A stretch of 64,000 bases of DNA. Source: Tubiluchus corallicola. Its lineage: Eukaryota; Priapulida; Priapulimorpha; Priapulimorphida; Tubiluchidae. This document shows, in pieces, positions 24,301 to 35,177 of this stretch. The notes below the pieces were generated by a model, which was not told where the DNA came from, searched no databases, and saw only the letters and a program-made list of their open reading frames with translations. Location: positions 62,001 through 126,000 of the forward strand of contig JAQGDQ010000118.1 in NCBI GenBank assembly GCA_030141605.1. The letters run 5' to 3'. A program made the translations under genes and the position numbers. Numbering within the stretch: position 1 is the stretch's first letter; the number at the start of each line of letters is the position of its first letter.

Positions 24301-27300
24301 GTCAGTTAATTGACAGATCGTCGCTTGGTTAACAACTAATGAAAAAGGGCAGCGTTTAGCCATAGCCTTACAAATGATGTGTAGACAGTGGTGATTTACA
24401 AGACGCATCCTGAAAAGTGGACCGTTTTTCTACAATGCGTAACGTAGATGTGATAAATTAATTGCGCTTTTTCATCATGTGAGCGTGAGTCCGCGATAGT
24501 TTACGCTGTGTCGCTGATTTGCAAACGCAGACCTAAATGTACAGGTATATCATAGTCAGTATCGGTACTTAATGTACAATAGTGTAAGCATGCGATGTTA
24601 ACGAATATATAACAAAGTTTTTGAATCTGTATTAACTCCTGGACCGAACCGCTCAAAATAGGTTCTATAAGACCTATGACTTTTTCTGCTACTGTATGAG
24701 CACAGACATTACTAAATGATTACTAATTAGGTACTGTTCTCTTCGGAGATGCTTTTATACGCAATTCTGGAGATGCTATTTGTTTAAGCATTCATAAGCG
24801 ATTTATTTGGATAAAATTAAGAAGTACATAGCCTTTTCAGACATTCCGTTGTCTAGGGTAAGCAAATGCATTTCATATATAATTCTGCGTGAGAGCATAT
24901 TAATTGAGGAGTAGGAAGCTACAAAAATTATCAAATATAATGTAATCGTTGCTTAGTGACAGCAGTTTTTCATGAACCCACGCAAAATGCAGCAAACTCT
25001 TATGGCCCTGAAAGTGCTAAAAATGATTTTAATTTCCCGTGACGTTTTGCAAAATCATTTTTTCTGGGTGTTTGCTTGCTGGTTTAGCCAGCAGTGACTC
25101 AGTACTGTTTAATATCAAAAAGGAGTACGGTTTCTCAGATCATTTCGCTTGAAGATTGATAGATTCTTTCCGTTGCATAATCGATTACAATGGGTTGCTG
25201 GCTTTGGTGTTCGCTGCGTTTCAATAAATCCCGTCGGCATTTTACGTCGCTGCATTCTTCGTGTCACTGCTTTTTATGCTGCTCTTTTAAAATTCTTATA
25301 ATCATCATCATCAACAGTTGGTTCAGTTCATTGTCGTCGTGAAAAATATGGGTTTTATTAATACTGATTTATTCGAAGATGATTCAAATTCAGATAACTA
25401 GTGAAAATTCGATGTGCACTGGTATTCACAGAGTCCGAATCTAATATAAGGAGTTGTATTAAACTTTTAATCCACAACTATTCTGTTTTGTTTTAAAGAG
25501 CATCGCCCAGTTTACAGCTAACCTAGTTTTTGACCGTCCTCTTCAACCTACCCACCCCTAGAGCAAGAACTGGGCTTGTCCAACTCATCCCTTCGCCAGC
25601 TGTCAAGTTTGTATAACGATTCCCACACTGAGGGGGTATAATATGATACGCAACTGGTGGTTGCTTCTTGCTCCCGGTTTTGATGTGTTTCACACGGTAT
25701 CTGTTATCAGTGGTGCTAGAACTCCTGCTTGATACGTGTGCTGCGCAAATTCGGTTAGAATAATTATTTGATTTTTACAACAATTAATTGTAATTTTGAT
25801 ATTGTCTTTGAGTTTTCTCATTTAAATTTATAAAGAGGTTTGCGATTTTTTTCCAGTTCAAGTTGTCTGCATGTAAGTTTGTGTTCGAATACAACAATGC
25901 GCTGCTTGTTTTTTTTAAATGAATAATGTTTCCAAAGATTTATAATAATACATGTCTAAGATCTGTTCATTTTTTTTCAGGTACATAGAAGAGCACATCC
26001 AGAAAACTGGTGTTGCTATAGAAACTCAGGGATTTGCTTTTGTAACAAGTGGCAGAAAAAGGGAGACATTAACTGTAAGTCATATATTTAACTGTAGATC
26101 TACTGTTTACTTAGTTCTGAGTTATACTCAAACGGTTCATAAACTATTACAGAGCTCAAATACATGGGATTTTGTGGAAATTTAGAATACTTAAATAATA
26201 TTTTAGTGAAACTTATTATTTGCAATTCATAAAGCATTAAATGTTAAACCTCTTGTGTTTTAAGACTTTTAACATGAAACTTTTCATTCTAATTTCACCT
26301 GGATTTTCAAAAAAAAATTCAGGGCTAAATTCATACATGTATTAAGATACTATTAATATTAACTGAATGTTGGCTGCTAAGTAGTGGATAATTATCTTTA
26401 ATTACTGCAAAATTTCAGGTCATGAGATAGTTGATTGTAGGTCTTTTTTACTCATGTTTGTCTATTGGTATTTGTCAGAATTAATCGCCTAATTCTTGCA
26501 CTGTTTAATTCAGGGAAATGCAACCATACACCTCTATCCGCACTTCCAAGGACTGGCTGAAGTTCCTGGTTAGTACCTTCTCGTTCTTTATATTCTAAAC
26601 TTGTGGTTTTTCCGGATTTATGGGACTTTTCTCACACAGCTAATAACTGTAATTTTTAAAACTTGCTATTGTAATATGCATTTTGCCATATATTGTGGCT
26701 AAAAATTCAGCAGATGGTTTAGTCTAACATGGATAACACGTTAGTATCCATCTGGAGTGTTGCTCGCTCGATGGCACACAACCAGAAACTTTACCAAAGT
26801 CTTTAAAATGGCACCTGCCCACTGCTGTTACCTATATTTACTTTGCACCCACTTTGCTGAAAACTTGCTACTGGCACTGTGTTCAATAATAGACATTATT
26901 ATGAATAACGGGGAAAATATGCTAACTGTAGATTTCCTCAGTTTCTTATGTTTCGACGATCACGCCACATGTTTATTTAGCGTAGCTTTTAATCGCAGAA
27001 GAGTTATATTTATTATCCGCAAGAGCTGCTTTTTATAAAAAAAAGTCGACAGAATTTTGTGTACATTCTTCGTCAAAAATTGGATGATTTATTCAGAAAC
27101 CTTGCATTTTACTCTGGCGTAGATTTCATAAAATTAAACACTGTTAAAGTTGGACAGCTGTTAGGTTTCAGTATCAGATTTTAGAAGAGCTAACCCCTTT
27201 TTGAGCCAAATAAAATAATAGCTCCTCTCAGTAATACTTAGCTCTTTGCCATTTTTAAACACTGGCCATTACACTATACATTCTGGTGGTCAGTGTATTA

Positions 27301-30300
27301 GTTAATTTGTAAAAAAAAATTGAATAGCTTTGATTTTTCATATTATTAAAATCATTAATGATAAATACTTTGATTTTTGAAATTATTAACATGTTTAATG
27401 AAAATCTTTGCATTCATTGCTTTTTACCAAGTAATTAAGTGTTAACTTAATGTCTTAACAATACTATTTGATAATGCGTGCGTGATGTTATTTTAGTGTT
27501 CTTCATTTACATAATGCTACTGAAGTACCTAAACATATGTATAACATGTGAACATGTAATTTATGTATGAAGTATGAACTTTTTATAGTAAGGTTGTCAT
27601 AAACTATCTGTCTTGGGTAGTGAAATTTAAGTAGTACAGGACAATATTATTCTGGTGCTTTTCACTGCTCGTCAAGTCATTGTTTAACTGATGCATTGTG
27701 ACATGTATTCAATAGCTTTTAGTCAATAAGTAAAAGATTGTTGTAGTTCTAGTTCTAGTTCTCTTGTGCTGGTGTTACAAACATACTGTGCGAATCGTCT
27801 TTCATTTGGTGGCATCTGTGAATAAGTCTTCAGAGCTGCCAGGTGAAGGGCTGTTTGTGCAGCATAGTCTTCATTGCCTTGCTTTATGGTTGACAGTACT
27901 GACAGATCTACTGTGGAAACTCTGCAGCAGACATCGAGGATATAGCAGATGCTAGCGTCAGCTGTGTCCAGCCACTTCAAAGGGCTAGCTGTCTCTGGTT
28001 TTAAAATGAGAGCTGCCCGTTGAAGGGCTGTTCAAAGCTGATTTGATTTACATTAGTATTTCTTGGCAAGCCTTTTTCAGTTGCAGTTCCAAATATTTTA
28101 ATAGTCACTGTTTATTTATATTGATAAATAACTGTCTAAGCCAAAGTGACTCATCTCCTAGATGAAGGTACAGATTTAGCAGATTTGTTTGAGTGCCTTG
28201 TATAGGCCTGGGGGTAGTTTTTTTCAAAATTCTGAACACAGAAGTTCAAGTTCAAGTTTATTTTTTACTTCGACACAATACATTAAAGATAACTATATCA
28301 AAACAAATACACATTTGACCAAGATTGTAGCCAGATGTTGAAAATTTTAAACTATTTGTCTACAATAATTAACTGTAATTTTAAATCTTGTTTTCAACAT
28401 GCCATTATGTCGCAAATCACTCTGAAAGCAGAGCTTGTTAGAGTGATTTGACAGCAAAAAAAGGAAAAGATTACGATGAAGACAAAACATAGTGAATCAG
28501 GATAGAACAAGTTAAGCAGGGTTTAAAGGGGTTAATAAGGAGGAGTTTGTGAGTGATCACTATGACAGAGCAAAGACTGAAAGTAAAATTGCAGTGTAAT
28601 TAATTAGATACTAAAGTCAGATTTCCTGTTAAATGAAATTCTGTACTGCTATATCTCATTATTTAGACACTAAGTATCTATATTGGTAGAATGGTTAAAT
28701 TTAACTTTCCAGTAATTAACTTTTGCCATTTCAGCAGTGTAGTGACAGTGGTCTTAAAATTTAGTCACTGATTTCATTTAGTATTAGTGGACTAACAAGT
28801 ACTATTGTGTGTAATAGGCAAAAAACAAGCATTGTCTTCTGACTTCAGTTCATTGTAATTTTTTTGATGGTTGTCTGATTAAATGCATTAATTAGTGGGC
28901 TTTTTTGAAAACTTTATAATTCTTGTATTCTTCTAGGTGTTTTGGACTACGTTACTACAGAAATTTCCACATCTAAACAGAAAAAATTTGGTTTGGTTAC
29001 TTTCATTGATACTCCGGGGCTCGTTGATGGTGATACAAAATACCCGTTTGATGTTAATAAAAGCATACTGTGGCTGGGTACTTACCTATTTTGTTTACTA
29101 ATTTACTGCTTTATTTGTTTTTATCATCGTTTTTTTCAGTTAGGTGTCTATGTCAAGTGTAACTGTACTGGGCAAACTGTTGTCTCCTTTAATAATGTGC
29201 AAAATAAATTTCATTATGGTAATTTTTCTGAATTATAATAGATGTGCACTGCGTTTGTTGATTACTGATTGTGTAGCAATTTTTTGTCCATTTAAATTAC
29301 TAAGAATTTCTTTTTTAATAACCTGAGCGCTTCAACAAGTAAGAAAGCTGCTGTTTGGCAATATGAAGTTATTTTACGATTTTTTAAAATTCTATAATTC
29401 ATATGTTGATTTACGGCTGTTAAAAAGTAAAGCTGTGTATTATACATTTGTAATATCCTACTTTTATAGCATTTTGTGTTTGTTTTTAAATTGGGAAAAT
29501 TGGAATCATTCTAAGGAACTTTAATTTAGCTTTTAAAAATAGCTGAATTACTAACCATCAGATCAGTTTTGTGTCAAATATGGTAAACTTTGGGCTAGCA
29601 AAACAGCGTGGTCAAATTTTTTTGTTTGATTATGAACACTTTTTTAGAAGCACTATCTACTTGAAGGAGTTCAGCAGCCACAAATATTTTAACCAAAGCT
29701 ACCTTTATTGATATCTCTTGTTTTATTTTTTAGGTGAGCTAGCTGATTGCATATTTGTCTTCTTCGATCCAATCGGCCAAGCTTTGTGCAAGAGGACGTT
29801 AATTATTGTGGAAGCTCTCAACGAGAGACACAGTGACAGAGTAAAGTTTTTTCTGAGCAAAGCTGACGAAGCTGGTCACGAATCCGATAGACAGGTGAGC
29901 TGATTTGACTCATCACTGTATTCATACCGGTATTCAAAGTGGTATATTTCATTAGATTGTTTTGTTTGAGATGAGACACTCGTTATTTGCAACAAACGTA
30001 TTACTAGCGTAAAGTCTGGATTCTGTGTTAAGTTTTTCCACTGTTGCCAACAGTTGACAGTTTTGTTGTGTTACGATTCACTGTGTGTAAAAATGTTAAT
30101 TGTTATTACGCCTAGCAGTGTAGAGACCATTTCAAAATTGCATTGTCTTAATTGTCATTTCAATTTGCTCACTTGTTCATAAATGCTCACTAAATAATTA
30201 TAATCTGCACATTGCATCACAGTTATTTTTTATATGTGTTAATGTCTCTTAGTTTTAGCTAAGGAATTTACTAGGACGTTGTTACTTTTACTATTTAATT

Positions 30301-33300
30301 TTTCAGTATATCTTTGATTTTATTTTTATTAATTTGATAAAATTTTTACAAAATTTCCTCTAAAATAAAATTAGAATACACTTATTAAATAATTTATAAC
30401 TTTAATTGCTTGTAGTGTTACAGAACTATTCATCAGCCTTGAATTATTGTCCTGCTCACAAAAATTCATTTTGTGTTTCAAAAATTTGTTTTTCAGCGAG
30501 TTTTAATGCAAATTGTACAAGAGTTGTGCAAACGGCCTGGGCTCAACAAGTGTGGCTTCGACATGCCTACAATTTTTATACCTCCCCTGCAAAACAAGGT
30601 AAGTATTAAATTTTTAACATTAATAAAAATGCTGTTATTTCTCTTTGATATGTAAGCATCAATGTGAAAGACATAAAAATTGTTGGTTGTGGCTGCTGGA
30701 TACTTATTGTTGGAGACGCTTCTTGAGAAAAGAATTCTGCTAAATTTGCACTAATTTGTCAAGTTGCTTTATCTTAGATCATATCTTTTGTTTATCTTCA
30801 CATTTGTGTATGAGACAGGAAGCTAAGTCATCGCGTAACATCCTTCAGAATAGTATTATAAGCTTTGTATCAATTTTTTTCCCAAAAACAATAAATATAT
30901 GAAGGATAGTTTAAAAACAATTTAGTATATTGATGAGCCAGATTTATATTAGTCTGCTGTAATGATGATTATTATATTGAAAATGGTTTTTTAAGCAGAA
31001 TATTTTTTGTTTATCAGAATAGCCGCTGTACAAATCAGATACATGAAGTCTGTGATCAAATTGAAAAGACAATCAATCACACCATCCAGAATACACTAAA
31101 TAGTTTGGAAAAGGACTGCGAAGAAATTTCATCAATAATTGACCAAAAACTACAAAATGACAGGTGCAGTATCAACACACTGTATATAAAATTTTGTAAA
31201 TATTATATGTATGTGCGGTAGACAGTATCTATTTGCATATTGAAAATCTTAATAAAATTTACTGTTGCTTTTCAGAATTAAGAAACATTTTTGTGCTACT
31301 ATATAAACTGTACGGTTTGCAGGGCCAGCTCTACCACAAGGCAAACAAGGCAGTTGGCTAGAGTGCCAAATTCTGGAAGTAACTCTAATCTTTAAGATCA
31401 GTATAACTAATAGCATAGTGTTTGTGTCATTCCTTAGATGCACAACACTAATTAAATGAAGCAAACCAGTTGCGCTGTTTTCCTGTCGAAATATTCAATT
31501 TCAAAGTCAATCAGCACAAGTGGGTTACACCTACACTTAATTGGTACGCTACAATATATGCATAAGCATAACATACAGGTACTATTACATTTCTTTATAA
31601 TATTAAACAAGAAAAATTCAATATTGGACGCATGGTGGGAATAGGAGTTGACCGTTGAAGAGGTGGTACTAAAAAAAATTTGCATCAGTCTACCTAGAAC
31701 TGGCCCTGACAGTCTGTGTGTAAAAACACCTTGTTTGTAGAAAAGCTTGGGAAGTATCTGACTTTGTCTTAAGAATGGTAGAACTTTTTCGGGTCTGAAA
31801 ATTGTATTTATGTAACTTCATCATTATGCTTCATCATTATACAGTTTGAAATAAAACTTTAATTATCACTTTTTAATGTTATTCAGCTTGTTTCAAATGT
31901 GTTCTGTATTATTCAGGTTGGCTCAGTCACACAATCGTCGTGCTTTTGGAAAAAGCTGTATATTTTCCATTTGTGGTTTATTTTTGCCTGTCATTTTCCT
32001 GTTGAATCTTCTCGTTGGCAGCTCTTCACATGGTTTTTTGAACAAGGAGTGGATGCTACTGATATATACATACTTGGTATGTAGGTGACAATATTTATGT
32101 CTAAATTTTTGATGTAGTGTCTGTATAAGTACAGTAAGCAGTGACTTCATTGTTTAATGTTCAAGAAGCATTAGATGTTGGCTTATTTACATATTTTGCT
32201 TTACAAAGGTTTCCCTCATTGGCTATTTCACCTTTTAGAAGTAATTTTAGAATAAATGGTTGAACATTACCATGCATGCATTCCAAGTACTTCCCATCAT
32301 ACAGAACAGTGTTCCTAGTATTATATCATTTATTGACTCACATGCATCAATTTTTGTATACTATTCAACAATGTGTTATTTTTATTTTTAGACCCCATTC
32401 AGGACCTTGTGGGCAGCTGTTCCATTAGGCTGGCAAGAAGAAGTTTTGGGCATCATTGTCATCACGTCTATTGTTTTCCTCTTGTTAGCAATATTTTCAG
32501 GAAGGTAATGTATCAATGTTGCACTCTTAAGGACGTTAAATTAGTGAATTGAGCTTGGAAAAGTGTCTGGTGCAGCTTAAACTTTTATGGTTTAAATTAG
32601 ATTTTAAGCTCCTGTATAGGCTCAAAGCAAGCATAAGTGCATCTTCTGGACAATCATTAAAGAAAGTCCATTTATATTAAAAGAAAAATGTACACACTGT
32701 ATACAAACCGATTTAGTGGGCCTGTTTTTCTGTAGACCAAGTTTTTAATATTCACTCAGTTAAAGTGCACCATATTTGCCTCTTTTGAGTGCATAGTGTT
32801 AATTTTTATTTTCACGATTGCATTGTTTAGTATGGAAACTGTAAATTGTAATTTTATTAATTTCTTTAGCTATGTTTGCTTCAGTATGAGTAGGTATTTC
32901 CTTAAACGAGAAAACATTGCACTATGCCGTAAATTGTTGAGTTGATGCCACTTTATGCAATAAATATATAAATTTTTTGAGTACCTAAATGTGCGATTTT
33001 TCTTACTAGCTTAAAATCACCGCTGTCTCGTCGACAAAAGCGAATGCTCTTAGAACAACAAGACTATGTCCTGCATCATGTCAAGGGTAAAAGGGTAAAT
33101 AAATTTCATATTTACTCTTACTTTGTATATAAAAGTAAGTGTTTATGTTTGTGTGTTTAATCTCCATAATCCCTCGAAGACTAAGTGGATCACAATATTA
33201 ACACAGTACATAATGATGAATCTTACAAGTACCTCTTTGAGATTAAACTTTCACTAAAAAGCCAGTAAAAAGTATAACATTATCTATGTACATGAGCAGT

Positions 33301-33385
33301 GCTTACTGTATGCATTTTACTTTTTTTGCAGAAAAAGTTGTACGCAGAGTATTTGCAACAAAGTATTAATGCTAGTGACCTGTGA
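15348..33385 (+). CDS. Dynamin/EHD-like GTPase with C-terminal membrane hairpin
   Basis: Twelve exons join in phase to 445 residues: 15348-15462, 18159-18270, 25981-26074, 26514-26568, 28937-29077, 29734-29894, 30497-30598, 31018-31163, 31917-32076, 32392-32504, 33010-33094, 33332-33385. An in-frame TGA lies upstream of the ATG. G1 is GNHSAGKS (64-71), G3 is DTPG (150-153) and G4 is SKAD (214-217), a TKxD/NKxD variant. Layout and the LADCIFVFFDP segment resemble EHD/dynamin-family G domains. A helical region (about 261-308) follows, then two hydrophobic segments, about 322-343 (IFSICGLFLPVIFLLNLLV) and 382-398 (IIVITSIVFLLLAIFSG), then a basic tail (401-445). No EH domain or pleckstrin-homology domain is seen. 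Likely GTP-driven membrane remodelling at an unknown organelle (inference). I do not know a named orthologue. Confidence 0.85.
15463..18158 (+). other. GTPase intron 1
   Basis: No gene seen. It holds an imperfect AT-rich stretch near 16300-16350 (ACATGTATA / ATATTAAT repeats), a relatively GC-richer patch at about 17020-17330 of unknown origin, and the 45-bp tandem repeat at 17670-17759. A short open frame at 17610-17858 exists only because of that repeat. Confidence 0.4.
17670..17759. repeat. 45-bp tandem duplication
   Basis: Two adjacent 45-bp units begin CTTAAGCCAATGTTTATTAA and end with CTGCGG or CCGCGG. They differ at three positions. The repeat sits in intron 1 of the GTPase gene; recent local duplication is likely. 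Confidence 0.8.
18586..19041. mobile_element. piggyBac-type MITE, 456 bp
   Basis: TTAA lies at both borders (18582-18585 and 19042-19045). The left end reads TCCTTTCAGTCCC and the right end, reverse-complemented, CCCTTTCATACCC. TTAA target sites with CCCTTT..AAAGGG ends are typical of piggyBac elements. The motif TATCCCACGGGATACA occurs twice inside, near 18715 and 19012. No transposase is present; the open frame at 18628-18933 is hydrophobic, T-rich and not recognisable. It lies in GTPase intron 2. Confidence 0.72.
19046..25980 (+). other. GTPase intron 2, remainder
   Basis: Nearly 7 kb without a recognisable gene. I see a TCTA microsatellite at about 20178-20206, a pyrimidine-rich stretch at 20500-20550, a strongly T-rich tract at about 23140-23540, and a GC-richer patch at 22300-22800 with broken frames I cannot assign. 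A short frame near 25350 (ATGGGTTTTATTAATACTG) ends quickly. Unidentified old repeats are likely. Confidence 0.4.
20178..20206. repeat. TCTA/TCCA tetranucleotide microsatellite
   Basis: A short run of TCTA-type units (TATCTGTCTATCTATCCATC and onward) inside GTPase intron 2. Confidence 0.6.
26569..28936 (+). other. GTPase intron 4
   Basis: The intron has an antisense protein-like ORF (27723-28031, listed separately). At about 28250 there is a repeat-like start, AGTTCAAGTTCAAGTTTATT, that resembles the 3' tail of a LINE on the minus strand. The plus-strand open frame 26757-27038 has no recognisable domain. Confidence 0.4.
27723..28031 (-). pseudogene. Unidentified GC-rich protein-like ORF, antisense in GTPase intron
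   Basis: A 102-codon open frame on the minus strand, bounded upstream by TGA and ending with TAA after SFTY. Its base composition is visibly richer in G+C than the flanking intron and its residues look protein-like: PLKWLDTADASICYILDVCC, DYAAQTALHLAALKTYSQM, PPNERRFAQYV, ELELELQQ. Two related segments (TALQRAALILK and TALHLAALKTY) suggest helical repeats, vaguely ankyrin- or TPR-like. I see no initiating ATG before its 18th codon and no sure splice sites. It may be a retrocopy or captured exon of an unknown gene, or part of a nested gene. Confidence 0.4.
31320..31708. mobile_element. hAT-type MITE, 389 bp
   Basis: The ends are CAGGGCCAGCTCTACC at the left and CTAGAACTGGCCCTG at the right, inverted copies of each other with few differences. 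Flanking 8-mers ACGGTTTG (31312-31319) and ACAGTCTG (31709-31716) match at six of eight positions, consistent with an aged hAT target duplication. It contains the AAGGCAAACAAGGCAGTTGG stretch common near the ends of such elements. It lies in a GTPase intron (31164-31916). Confidence 0.72.
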
Positions 33386-33795
33386 AGATCAGGACATGAG
33401 ACTTAAATTTGCATCAATGTTTATTCTCTTTGTCTAAATGTGCAACAATCTTTGTTCTCCTTTGTAAGATACTCGTGTAATTTAATGAAGTGCAGTTTAT
33501 TAGTGTCGTGTAATGATTAGTATGCGTTTGAGAGTTTGTTATTTTTGCATCAAAAGACCCATAAGAGAAACAGTTACTTCACTTGTGTATGGCAAACTTC
33601 TGTTGGAAAGTTCGGTACAGCATGTATCATGAAGTTTTTGTTGTTACTATGTGTTGTTGTTTATTGTTATGTTGTGAATTTTGTGATCTATACTCCTGTG
33701 TGATCTATAGATCTTTTGATCTTGTTTACCCTGGTGAGATACCTAAAGTTTCTGAAATTATAGTATTTATTTTTTATTAAAAAATTTTCATTACA

Positions 33796-33801
33796 AATAA
33801 A
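33796..33801 (+). terminator. Candidate polyadenylation signal of the GTPase gene
   Basis: AATAAA about 410 bp after the TGA stop, in AT-rich sequence. Predicted only from the hexamer. Confidence 0.4.
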
Positions 33802-34138
33802 AACAGTAAAATACTTATGCTTAAAGCTTTTGTATATTTGCACTGTACTTGGGGTTTCACAATTTCTCAAATTGTTTATTATTTTTGAGATAAGTGTAAC
33901 TGCTTTTTTACACTACACCAGAATTGATAACGCAAGTGAATGAATTTACAAACCTTTCCACATTCTTTAAAACAGAGAAGGAAAACCCACTCCCAAGATT
34001 CTCGTTACAGATGCATTAATGATTATTGGCATTTCATTTTTATTTGCAGGCAAATAAGACAGGTGTAATGACTTTTAAAATGCACACACTGTCAATGAGA
34101 CCACAGACCACTTAGCAACAGAATAATGTGACAAATAA

Positions 34139-34144
34139 TTTATT
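34139..34144 (-). terminator. Candidate polyadenylation signal of the MNT-like gene
   Basis: AATAAA on the minus strand about 1 kb downstream of the stop codon. Other hexamers may exist closer, so the choice is weak. Confidence 0.3.
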
Positions 34145-34418
34145 CAGTCAAAATTACATTAAACTGAAACGTCAGTTTAATCACTGAAATTCTATATACA
34201 CTTACGTTTTGCATGAAGCTTTCATACAATCAACAAAATATAAAACTTGGTCAAAATTTAAAAATTAAACGTGTATACAGACTACTCTATATGTTAATAA
34301 CTGGTACACTCTTCAAACTAGAGCACTTTGTACAAATTATACAGAATAAAACAGCAGAATGCATTAACGGCTATTAATAAATCAACATGATTCAAGAAGT
34401 ACGAATTTAAATGCAACT

Positions 34419-34440
34419 GCACACACACACACACACACAC
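34419..34440. repeat. CA dinucleotide microsatellite
   Basis: Eleven or so CA units in a row, in the predicted 3' region of the MNT-like gene. Confidence 0.85.
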
Positions 34441-35177
34441 AGCAAAAGTAGAACTAACAAAAAAACTAGTAAAATACACAAAACTGTTGAAAAACTGCAA
34501 GTGCTGCCAAATGTAGCATGAAACTAACAAAGATCCTGCTGTTCAAAATTTGTCTGAACACAGGACTTTCGATCATAAATCCAAATTTTTTGATATACCA
34601 AGACTAAAGGTACAACTAACTGAATAACCAACTTATTGAAGCAAAGCACATGTGAACAAGATGGGGTGCTTCAGCATGAGGCCTAGTCATCTATTTTTTG
34701 TCACCATTCCAAGTGTGAGCAGTTATGAACCCATACTACTGTTTAAAATTGACAAGAACATTACAGTGCCATGTACTGTATAGAACACGTTGTAATTTTC
34801 ACCTTTTTCCTCGAATAACTAATACGTTGTTTTTTTAATTGGAGATGAGAACAGAAATATCAAGTTCTAAATTGAATTTATGACATAATATTGAAGGAAA
34901 AATTGATTTTTGCTTCGTGTTTTCAATTTATCTTGCCTGCTGCATGGAGTAAAGTGAAGAAGCCCTTGCAAACGGCACACAATTACATTATATATTTTAC
35001 CTATAAGTGTAACTTCGATTACTACGCAATATAATAATTGCATTGTTATCAAATTTTATCATGGACCTCTTCTTCGAAGTGCACAAAATTTTTGCATCAT
35101 GATATTAGTGAAACCTGAAATTACAGGCTCAAAGAAATGATAGAAATTCGAATTTGTGAACGTGTTTCTCCAAAAGC

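Larger units (their letters stand above)
33386..35177. other. Convergent 3' region between GTPase and MNT-like genes
   Basis: No protein gene is visible. This should hold the 3' untranslated regions of both genes. Candidate signals are AATAAA at 33796-33801 for the GTPase gene and TTTATT (AATAAA on the minus strand) at 34139-34144 for the MNT-like gene. A CA microsatellite lies at about 34419-34440. Confidence 0.5.

Noticed and set aside
26757-27038. 93-residue plus-strand frame in GTPase intron 4
   Set aside because: It starts with a non-ATG codon, is cysteine- and leucine-rich without a pattern, and has no splice context.
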